From Pogostemon cablin (lineage: Eukaryota; Streptophyta; Magnoliopsida; Lamiales; Lamiaceae), in contig CM042986.1 in assembly GCA_023678885.1 (NCBI GenBank), positions 248,001 to 312,000 on the forward strand: a stretch of 64,000 nt of DNA. Direction: 5' to 3'. Below are positions 54,726 to 64,000 of the stretch, piece by piece. Below the pieces are notes generated by a model. That model ran no database searches and was not told the DNA's origin. It saw nothing but the letters and a program-made list of their open reading frames with translations. A program made the position numbers and the translations under genes. How positions within the stretch are numbered: the stretch's first letter is position 1; the number at the start of each line of letters is the position of its first letter.

Positions 54726-55541
54726 TAATGTTGGGGTACTTAATAAGTTTTTAATAAAAAATATTATATCATATGCACAATTAAAAGACAATTTTAGAAT
54801 AAATAATTCTATGTTGGGTATACACTAATTATTTAGTTATAATAAAAGGTTTCATAAAAATACAAGCACAACTGCGGAAAATTAAATGAGTAAATAACCT
54901 TTTCTTGCTGGATTCTACCATTCTAAAGTATTTACATTTTAATGTTTGTCACTTTCTCTTTAAAGTGAATTAAAGTGATCCTAACATGCAATCTTTGAAG
55001 AAAAGATGAAACATAAAATTAAACTGCTTTTTTTAGTTTATTATTTATTCCTAATATATACAAGTAGTTTTTTTTTTTTTTAATGCAAAGATATACAAGT
55101 AAAGTTTTGGGAGTTAGAATACGATAATTTTCTTTTGAAGATGTTTTCTATTCTTTTAATTTTTTTTTCTGACGGAAAAATAAAATATATTAACTAAATT
55201 ATTCTATTCTTTTAACTTTAATCATATGCAATGTCTTGCATTAACTCTGGCAGCTTTGATCAGTAACGGTGGGGGCTTGAGTTGTTTTTAGAAGAAATTT
55301 TTTAAGGTCTCAAATTTGAAATTTGTAGGTGTGATCAATAACTATGGAGTTGGGACCAGTTCATATAGAGCGCAAAGCTCTCACTTGAAATGAGGATCCT
55401 ATTAGTGGACAGTGAGTTATGATCTCCCCAAATTAGTTGGCCAACAAATCAGATTTAGTGTATACAAAAATAATATATAACACTCTATTAATTAATTTAA
55501 AAGTAAAATTATTTTCTGTTTTAACTTGGTGTTAATATCAA

Positions 55542-55544
<3 letters not shown>
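54726..55544. other. Spacer, no gene seen
   Basis: AT-rich intergenic sequence with a T run near 55070-55082. No ORF with a motif. Confidence 0.5.

Positions 55545-55628
<84 letters not shown>
55545..55628. repeat. Long TA microsatellite
   Basis: About 42 TA units directly abutting the hairpin MITE at 55629. Confidence 0.95.
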
Positions 55629-55630
<2 letters not shown>

Positions 55631-56020
55631 AGCGACCTAATAATCGTTTGAGACGGCTAATAATGAATCCATCGCGGTCCATAAGATATATTGGCGTGGG
55701 GTGCATCACATCATTTTATTTTATTATTTTTTATCAATGAATTTGAGGAGGATATTGGCAATATCTTTATAGGATGTGCCATCGATTAATTAGGAAATGG
55801 TCATTTATAATTAACAAATTAATTGATGGATATTGAAATGACACAGTATTATCCATCAATTAATCGATGACACACCCTATAAAAATATTATCAATCACCC
55901 CTTCAAATTCATCAATAAAAAGTAATAAAATAAAATAATGTGATGCACACCAAGTCAATATATCTTAAGGACCGCGATGGATTCATTATTAGCCGTCTCA
56001 AACGATTATTAGGTCGCTCA
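55629..56020. mobile_element. Long-hairpin (foldback) MITE
   Basis: 392 bp that is almost entirely an inverted repeat. The outer 50 bp or so (GAGCGACCTAATAATCGTTT ... CCATCGCGGTCC) are essentially perfect; complementarity continues with small indels to arms of roughly 170 bp around a loop near 55800-55850. No ORF. No target duplication visible, possibly because the left flank is a TA run. A transcript would fold into a long hairpin. Confidence 0.88.
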
Positions 56021-56794
56021 CTTTGAAGATTCATTTATACTTGCTCTCAAAATCTTACTCAATTAGAGAGAGAAGGTAATATTAATTTATTATAATTATT
56101 GAGAAAATATCTTGATGTGCCATTTGTCCGACATTAATATTATATATATTTATGTAAATTTAGATCCTTCTAGCAGCCCCTTTCACATATCTAATTGCCT
56201 TCATTTTAAATAGCCTTTTATTAAAAGTGACAAATATAGTGACAATTCTTAAAAGTTACCAATGTTGATAGTGAAAAATCAATGCTACCTGACTATTGTA
56301 AAAAAGATTTATTTTATTTATGTAAATGTAGATTTTAGGATTAAAATGTTTTTTAGTTTTTTTTTAAAATGTCTACAATGTCCCAAATAATAATCCAAAA
56401 GATAATAATTTAAACTAAAAATATAGATTATAATCCAAGAGTTAAAATAGTAAATGCTTTTACAATAGTTATGAGTCACAAAATTTGATTATATGTGAGG
56501 TTAAATTTAATCCACTACATGTAATTATGGTGAATTAATTAGAGTAGTGTAGTAATCCTGACATAAGTGGAAGAGGGCAGCAGATGAAATATTGTTTTCA
56601 GTGTGAGGGTTAGACATTGACAGAGCAGCCAGTTATTGTTTGTAGGTACACCTATATATCACCCAATGTTATTTCAGAGACTAGAATTAGAGCCACCAAA
56701 CAAACATCCCATAAAAATGGGACCAATCCCTCTCAGGACAACATTACAAACCCTCCATTTTCTTTCTCTTTTAATTTATCTTGCAATTCATTTA

Positions 56795-56864
<70 letters not shown>

Positions 56865-57008
56865 GAGTTGAAAACATTATAGCCCTTTCTTTTTGTTAAG
56901 TTTAAATTTAAGACTAAATATTTTAGGATAATTAATAAAATAAATTATGAATTACAATCAAAATATTGGGATTTTTGAATATATATATATATGATTATCG
57001 CATAAATA
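56021..57008. other. Spacer upstream of NF-YA
   Basis: No gene seen. Contains a TA microsatellite at 56801-56862; ORFs across it (poly-Tyr/Ile) are artefacts. Confidence 0.6.
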
Positions 57009-57331
57009 GGATAAATATCAAAATTGGTCTTGTAAGTATGACGTTTTCCAACTTTAATCATTTTTCTTTTGCAATTCTCAACTTTGGTAATTTTTTGTTC
57101 ATTTTTAATCCTTTTAGTCCAAATTTAGTCCATTTTGTCCAAATTTAGTCCTTTATGTTAAAAAAGTCCGAAAATGTATACATAAAGGACTAAAAGTGGA
57201 TAAAAAATGATCAAATTTTGAGAAAATGACAAAAACTGGACCAAAATTACTAAAAGTAGACAAAAATTGTCCAAAATTGAGAATTGCAAAAGAAAAAAAA
57301 CTAAAGTTGGAAAACGTCATACTTATTTACC
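57009..57331. mobile_element. Mutator-like MITE with 10-bp target duplication
   Basis: Flanked by CGCATAAATA at 56999-57008 and 57332-57341. The ends are inverted (GGATAAATATC... and, reversed, GGTAAATAAG...), and both carry GTATGACGTTTTCCAACTTTA and TTTTGCAATTCTCAA in opposite orientations, so much of the element is an inverted repeat. Duplications of 9-10 bp are typical of Mutator elements. It lies about 300 bp upstream of the NF-YA leader. Confidence 0.78.
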
Positions 57332-57589
57332 CGCATAAATATCGTTGGTAAGATTTTCAATATATTAACCTGCTTTATTTATTATTAGGTAATAAATGGA
57401 AGAGTTGTTCTCTCAAAATTAATTTTGTGGTTAAATTTAAAAGAAGATACTGAGAATTAGGCTGAGAAAGCAAGAAATGGTGGTAGGTGCAGTTAATAAC
57501 ACAATAAAATATGGAGAGAGTGAGAGAGGTTGAGATTTAAAAATGGGAATTATTGCTCAATTCTTAATTCGAATTAAAGTGAAATTCAA

Positions 57590-58093
57590 GTCATTATACA
57601 TATATACTCACTTAGCCTTCCTCTCTCTCTCCCCCTTCTTCTCTCTCTCCTCTCCTCTCCTCTCCTCTCCTCCCGTTGTTTCTTTCTCTTCTCTCCTGTT
57701 GGATGTTGCTGCTGCTGTTTCGTATTCTACCGACAGTTTTGGTCCGACCTGCATATTGGTATGTTCCTCTCTCCTTGGATTTCACACACACTCATTTTCA
57801 GCTCTTTTCTTGTTTCCTCTCTTTTTTACATTCTGATTTTCTTATAAATAGATTTGGAGATTTCTGATCTTGATTTCAGCTTTGTCTTTCCCTATATCTG
57901 CAAACTCTCATTAATTATTTATAATATTTTTAACTTTTAACTTTAATTAGTCATACCTTGTTAATGGAGTAGTGGATTAAATATGGGATAGGCGGCGTAA
58001 TTTAATTACGTTTAATTACACTGTCTTATACATTTTCAATTGAATTGGATAAGGTTCCCACTTTAATTAATTCTTCTCCTTTTTTTTATTTAT

Positions 58094-58125
<32 letters not shown>

Positions 58126-58315
58126 TGTGTTCTACTTTTTTGTTCGGTTATTTTATTTAGTTATGATTATCCCTAATTACAGGTGTAGTTAATTACTCCT
58201 ATAGTATATATCTTCACTCACTGCTTTAACTAATTACAAGTATTGCGATGCGAGAGAAAGAAGGCATTTTTAGGGTTAGCTAATTAGTTTACTGACGCAT
58301 TTTGATTATCTGTAG
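57590..58315 (+). promoter_or_regulatory. NF-YA promoter/5' UTR with a probable leader intron
   Basis: A TATA-like CATATATACTC near 57598 is followed by a CT-rich leader (about 57618-57700). A good donor (TTGGTATGT, exon end 57758) and acceptor (CTGTAG, 58310-58315) would remove a leader intron of about 557 bp just before the coding exon. Plant NF-YA genes often have an intron in the 5' UTR. Splicing here is predicted by eye. Confidence 0.55.
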
Positions 58316-58322
58316 CTGAAAA

Positions 58323-59338
58323 ATGACCATGCACACTCTATTCTTCAAAGAGCAGGAAGCTCAGAATCCCATCGACGCCGCCGTGCCACGGTGGGGATCT
58401 CTGCCTCCGGCGGTGGTTTATGGTGAAGCTGCCTTTATTGGGTCAAAGATGGAACTAATTTCAGGACATTTCTGTGCTTCTAAAGAACCTCAACATAAGA
58501 CCCCCACCCACTTCACTCTTTTCTCTGGTAATTTTATTCTTAATTTTCTCCTTAGATCTACTGTTTCAACTCTTCTCTCTCTCTCTCTCTCAAACACACA
58601 TATGAGTATGTATTTGCGTGTATAAGTATAACAATTAGTTATATGATTTGATGTTCTAACTACTGCTATATTATTCTTTAATTTCATGATTGCATTTAGA
58701 TCTATTGCTTGTTGATTATGTTAATTTCTATATATATATATTTTTTGTTTTTGCTGGTAATTGGACTGACATGCGCATATATATGTTAATCTCAGCTTTG
58801 ATTAGTTTGTCCTAATGAAGTTTTTAATTGGCCTGAAAAACTAGAGTTTTTGGATTGATTCATCTAAATGATTAGCTCTTGTTTAATTAGTCTTAATATG
58901 AAAGAGCGTAATATTGTTGCAGTAGTGACAAAAAGAAAGGTCAATTAATGGCCGCATTAATTAACACGTTAAAACGATATATATATTTTGAATAGATGGT
59001 TAATTAATTACTCCTAACAAGTATGCACACCTCGTAAAATTCTTCACTTGCACTTAATTTGTCATTGATCAAGACTATCCACATATGTGTCATTATGTAA
59101 TTCACTACAAATTACACAGTATAATAAACATTACTCTTTTCATCTCATTAGTTTGGGTTTATTTTGAATTTTCTCCTCTCTGAAATTCGGGAAACGGAAT
59201 TATAATTAGTTTATTACTCCATATCATAATAATTGACAAAAAATGTTGATACGATATTATAATTGCACATAATTTATAAATAAAACGATTCCCTCTTTTA
59301 TAACTAAGGACACGACGTATTATCTATTAAACTATCCG

Positions 59339-59414
<76 letters not shown>

Positions 59415-62400
59415 TATGGTGATAAATAAGAGAGAAAAGAAAATTTAATTATAGGCTCTAGCTAGCGTTTGTGTTTTGCTTTTCTTTTAGAGTTTAACAG
59501 CATTCAATTCATCCAACAACAACATGCATGAGAGCTTGATATACTAAATAACATAAGAATTAAGACAATTTTGTTTAATACAGATCCAAATCAATCCATT
59601 AATAAAAAGAAACAATTACAAAAACATTTATGTAATAGATTGTGCTGGCCCTATATACTTTTGTAGTTCACTATACATTACTTTAAGAATTTAATCTTTT
59701 ATTTTTAGTGTTTGTGTTAGGTCTTAAAGCGTCCATGTTATTAATACTATAAATAATAATTTTTTGATAGGCTCTGTGAAAAAAATATCACATTTTAGTT
59801 AGGTAAGTATGTCTAATTTCAAAATTATTATCATTATTATTTTGAATTCTTAGATTAAGTTCTTTTCTATCCATTTTTAATTATTGGTGTCCAATTTTAA
59901 TCCTTTACTCTTTACCCTATTCATTTTAATCTTTTTTTATTTGAAAAATTGGACTATAAATGGACAAAAATGATCAAATTTGAATAAATTAAAAAATTAT
60001 TAAAATTGGACAAAATGATTAAAATTTGACTAAAAATAACTAAAATCGAAATGAAAAAACTAAAATTGAAATCGATTATTTTTACATAACGAATTGTGAT
60101 ATTAACTCTAGGCTCTTTACATTTTGTTAAGGACTATTAACATGTTATTAAATAAAGGCCCACAAATTGTTACTAAAATGTTTATATATAATGGGACTCA
60201 GCAATAACAATGATATACTGATATACACCCACTTCTTCAGGTATTTTTCGTGATAAGTGAATTAAGAAAAGTTGTTATAATATAGAGTAAAGTATGAATA
60301 ATTTTGTATTTCAACGAAAAAAAAAGTATTTATTTTGTTTTATACCACCCTTCATATTTATTATTTTACGTTGCTTAAGAAAAGAGTTTTTTTTAACTAA
60401 CTTTATTGATTTTGAGAGATATTTTAGTATTTTTAGATAATTAATTAAGTATAAATTATTAATGTTATGACTTATGAGTGTGAGTTGTAGGAAATTAATC
60501 CATGAAACCTTAACCCTATTATGATTAACGAGATTTAAACTGTAAAGTGGAAGCGTACCAGATCCAATGAGTCTTTAGGCGGAACACGAACTCAGGATCA
60601 GTGATTATATGACCTTCCTCAACTAAGCCCTCCTAATTCCTTTATGGGGACCGTAGTAATCCCTCACGATGGGGAGAAGGGAAGACCATGTGCTGCTTAG
60701 TATATTGGGGACCATAACCGGGTAACCTTTATATACTACTTGACTAGACCACCCATAATCACCTAATCACGTAGTATTGAGTATCTACTCATTTGACCCA
60801 TATTAATTATTATTATAGCCCATGAACTTTTAATCTTAATTGGATCACTTTAATTAAGTCCATAAAATAATTGAATAGCTAATATAATTGTATAATAATA
60901 TATTTCCCACAATTAGATTATAATGGAAATTAATAATTTCCAACAATCTCCCACTTGGGCTATATATTTTCCGTTAGCAATTATATCAAGAGTCCTTAGT
61001 TGCGCAACTTTATGCTATTCCTCTTCAGGCTATACTTAACAATCTGGTCCATCTCATATACTAATATGGAACTACCGCGGCATTCACCACATTACAAATC
61101 GTGGTTAAACCCCGACAATCACCATATCAATATACTCAATGACATAGATCAAATATGGTGAGTAGCATGAAAATTACATGCAACGTGATCAATATCATGT
61201 CTATTTCCATTTGGTCCAACTTTAAACTTTAGTGAGATCAATCCATAATGTAAAATATTACAAAATGAAATTACTTAAGTGAATTCACAATGAATTCAAA
61301 ACCATGAACTTTATTCTGCAGAAAACTGAATTATCCAAATCAAAGTATCTTGAAACTTTAAAGAGCAATAAATATAGACTTCCACTAAACCAATGTATTC
61401 TAAAACCATATAACACCCATATGAGTAGCTAGCTCATAAAAATTACAGGGCGTTGAATACATAAATAGCGGATCCGAATTTAGAGTCTATCATAATATGC
61501 TTTACTAAAATTTTATCCACACAAAACATTTTCTTTAACAACCACGAATTCTATGTCAATATGCTTGACTTGTAAGTACTTTTGTTGTTAATACTTTAGT
61601 GCGAATTAACTGTCACAATAAACTTTATGTGACAAAGTTTCGCAACCTTTATTTCATGTTTGAATACCCTTTAGTATGCTACTATTTCTGTTGTCATGCT
61701 TAATGAGCTACAATTGTTTGTTTAACACTTTTACTTAAATAACTTTCAAAACCAACAGAAGATGTAGTCTGAAATGGATCTTATACTATATTGACATCCA
61801 ACAAACTCAGAATCAGAATTCCTCATGATCTCTAATAAATCTGATCCCTGATGTACATGCATATTATTCTTAGTTCTCTATACATACTTTATAAAGATCC
61901 ATACTAAAGTTACTTAAATGTCTACTTAATATACCAACAACATAAGCCAAATTAGGTCTTGTAGAGACCTCATCATACAACAACTTCCAACAACCAATGA
62001 ATATGGAATGTTTCTACATTTCTTAAATCTTTAGTTTAACTTTAGGGCACCTGATTGAGACTGCACTTGTCTCCCTTAGTTTAACTTAAACATTCTCCCA
62101 CTGAATCACATAATCATCTACATTTGTCTCAAAACCAAATGAGACACTTACTTCATGATGATACTTGTGATTCCTTTACCAAAAAAATTTGCTTGAATGC
62201 ATAGATGAATTTCCTATTAGTTCTTAAATCATTTAGATCGTATCATCAGTGTTGCGATCAAGGAACTTTATCTTTACATCCATTTAATATGATTCAAAAT
62301 CAAAATGTGCTACTAATGTCACGATTATCTTATAATAATGTTTTCCTTCCCTTTTGAGTATAATCCTATATCAAGATGCAAACCTAATCATCTTGTATTG

Positions 62401-64000
62401 ATTTATATTCATAACTTATAGCATTAACACACTTTGGAGTAATTGGACCTTTCATGGTTTGATGAACATTGTTTGAATGTTTTACCATTAATTCTATAAT
62501 GTCCTCATTATTTAAGAGAAAAACTACATAATCATTCGAATTGTCTTTCACCCAACTCTAGTGGTTTTCTTAGTAACATTAATTCTTGAGGTTGTTGAAT
62601 TTGTTATTCCTTAAATATTATTGACATTGTCATATAGTTATTCTGAATTTGCACCAATTCTTTAAAGCATAAGTGGGGATCGAATCGATTCCCCCTTAAG
62701 GACAATGTCTCTAATATTATTCTTCTCCCAAAATCAACATCCTCACATAATACCGTATTATCCGTTTCAAATATGATCCGATCAATTGGATCATAAACTT
62801 ATTATCTTTATTTAATACCAATAAAGTAGCTTGTATCTATTTGAATCCAAATTTCTTTAGTAGATCCCAATGATCTAGCCTTAGTTGGACATCACCATAT
62901 GTGAAACTAATAAAGAGTTCTCACTACTACTTTAGTTAAAACTTTATCAAGACCATAAGCTGCAATCTTAAGTGTTTCTCCCATTAATAACCATATGTTA
63001 TGGAGTTCAATCATGCCTTTTAACTACACCATTCACACTTAGCAACTTTAATATGGTGTATTATAAGACAATTCCACAAGCCATTAAGAGAAACAAAATG
63101 TTATACTTTAATTTCGTCTTTAGCAGCTTTCTTCACGGGTATTCTTTTATTGCCCTTATACTTTATTGAGACAGAGTTTGTTAGAAACTTTTTAGTTCAT
63201 CCTTATTGTTGAAGTTCTCATCATGTATAATTTTGTTGTTGACATAAGTTAAACTTAATTAACAGACTTCTTAATTGTACAGAGTTTTAATCCAAAATGA
63301 TTATCATGCTTGCTATATTATACTATACATGATCGATGATATAAAATAAATACAAATTATATTAATTGTATGAGAAAAGCAGAAAAATTAATTGAAATTA
63401 TGATATGGTGTCATATGATATGTATTGGCTGTGATGATAGAGCTAATTAAACGAAAGTATATTTACTGGTTATGAAGATATTTAAATTGAGAGAAAAACA
63501 TGCATGACACGTGAGACAATACAATAGTTGTTATAAGGTGTAATTTGTTACTTTGAATTACATATATATTCAGATTGCGTAGAAGTCAGTAGTATATATA
63601 TTAATTAAGCAAATAAAATGAATTCATATACTGAGGGGTATGAATGCTGTAAAATACGAATAGGCTGAGTGTAGCATTAAAAGTGATGAGTGTAAAAGAA
63701 TAGTGTGGTTTCAAGGAGAAGCAGAAATTAATTGTATAGTTAATTGTTATACTCCATATTAGTATAAATTGTATTCCAAAATGTATTGATAAGGCATTAT
63801 TTATGTACAGGTGATGGTGATAGTGAAAATATTGGAGAGAAAAGTGAGAGTGGAATAGTGCAGAAGAGGGCAGATTTTGAATTGGGATTTGGGCAACCAG
63901 CTCTGAAGGTAATATATATATATAATACAATTAAGTTGTATTGTAGGGTGTAGCAGATGAAGGTGATTAAATGAATTAATTTGCAGATTTATGGGAAATT
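58323..64000 (+). CDS. NF-YA: NF-YA (HAP2/CBF-B) transcription factor subunit, 5' part
   Basis: Coding exons at 58323-58527, 63811-63908 and 63987 to the window end; phases agree across both junctions. NF-YA is the sequence-specific subunit of the CCAAT-binding NF-Y trimer and acts in the nucleus with NF-YB/NF-YC. The N-terminus MTMHTLFFKEQEAQNP, the RWGSLPPAVVYGE block and the second exon ending RADFELGFGQPALK, then IYGKF, are the conserved N-terminal blocks of plant NF-YAs. The NF-YB/C-interaction and DNA-binding helices lie beyond the window. The second intron-free join spans a 5.3 kb intron filled with repeats. Plant NF-YAs are commonly controlled by miR169 in the 3' UTR; that region is not visible. 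Truncated by the window edge only. Confidence 0.88.
59341..59409. repeat. TA microsatellite in the NF-YA intron
   Basis: About 34 TA units. A smaller TA run lies at 58098-58120 in the leader intron. Confidence 0.95.
59800..60100. mobile_element. Possible decayed relative of the Mutator-like MITE
   Basis: Shows the same left-to-right reversal of composition (T-rich then A-rich) and shared words such as GGTAAGTATG, CATTTTTAAT, GTCCAATTTTAATCC and GGACAAAAATGATCAAATTT with the element at 57009. No target duplication found. Confidence 0.35.
60486..60945 (-). repeat. 3' LTR of an antisense copia remnant
   Basis: On the - strand it starts TGTTGGAAATTATTAAT and ends GATTAATTTCCTACA, about 460 bp. 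It is preceded (element sense) by the purine tract CAAGTGGGAGAT at 60946-60957. TATATAAAGG on - near 60730 is the likely TATA box. The left boundary is inferred from the TG/CA ends. Confidence 0.7.
60946..63200 (-). pseudogene. Degenerate copia RT-RNase H remnant, antisense in the NF-YA intron
   Basis: Read on -, broken frames still show copia RT/RNase H landmarks in order: VTLVAHFDFES followed by MDVKIKFL (near 62270-62330), KGDKCSLNQVP (near 62050), IPYSLVVGS and VDI-VTL (near 61900-62000), then DLLEIMRNSDSEFVGCQ and RSISDYIF (near 61760-61860). There are many stops. Integrase and a 5' LTR are not recognised; the right boundary is uncertain. This is an old, dead element. Confidence 0.75.
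63201..63810. other. 3' part of the NF-YA intron
   Basis: AT-rich; ends in a normal acceptor (TGTACAG, 63804-63810). The 109-codon - strand ORF (63601-63930) overlaps the NF-YA exon and has no motif. Confidence 0.6.

Noticed and set aside
55521..55709. Poly-Ile/Tyr ORFs here and at 56617-56871
   Set aside because: Translation of TA microsatellites.
63601..63930. 109-codon - strand ORF
   Set aside because: Overlaps a well-supported NF-YA exon on + and has no motif.
1..64000. CRISPR arrays, bacterial defence or prophage genes, operons
   Set aside because: All genes are plant-type, several with GT-AG introns; tandem repeats present are microsatellites or minisatellites without spacer structure.

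Overview
The window is AT-rich nuclear DNA from a flowering plant, most likely a eudicot. The evidence is spliced genes of plant families (UEV1-type E2 variant, CAF1, OVATE proteins, HVA22, RPA32, NF-YA), Ty1/copia and Ty3/gypsy LTR retrotransposons, and several MITE families. A lamiid or other asterid source is only an impression. Nothing suggests bacterial, organellar or viral DNA.

Layout: last exon of a ubiquitin E2-variant gene (595-735); intronless CAF1 deadenylase (1850-2719); an OVATE gene on + (6553-7050); a repeat-rich spacer; a second OVATE gene on - (17223-17672) with a 4.6 kb copia element (17835-22420) inserted about 160 bp upstream of its start codon; a six-exon HVA22-like gene (27624-29336); a GC-rich reading frame without an ATG on - (29498-29759); a MITE/SINE cluster (30.3-33.7 kb); a damaged RPA32 gene (33979-37575) split by a 626 bp inverted-repeat element; AT-rich spacer with MITEs (37.6-41.6 kb); a nested retrotransposon block (41661-54720); a long hairpin MITE (55629-56020); and the 5' part of an NF-YA gene (from about 57.6 kb, running off the window), whose 5.3 kb intron holds an antisense copia remnant.

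In the nested block, an old copia element (5-bp target duplication CAAAT) was entered by a young Tekay/Del-like gypsy element on the - strand. The gypsy exists as LTR-internal-LTR-partial internal. A deletion then fused the truncated second internal region to the copia reverse transcriptase and removed the copia sequence between.

The host genes are unrelated housekeeping and regulatory genes, not a pathway or cluster. The most unusual object is the element inside RPA32. Both of its inverted ends carry the plant snRNA upstream element (RTCCCACATCG), each followed after exactly 26 nt by a TATA box, and both point inward. A second pattern is that all three retrotransposons with recognisable catalytic motifs have lost one catalytic aspartate.
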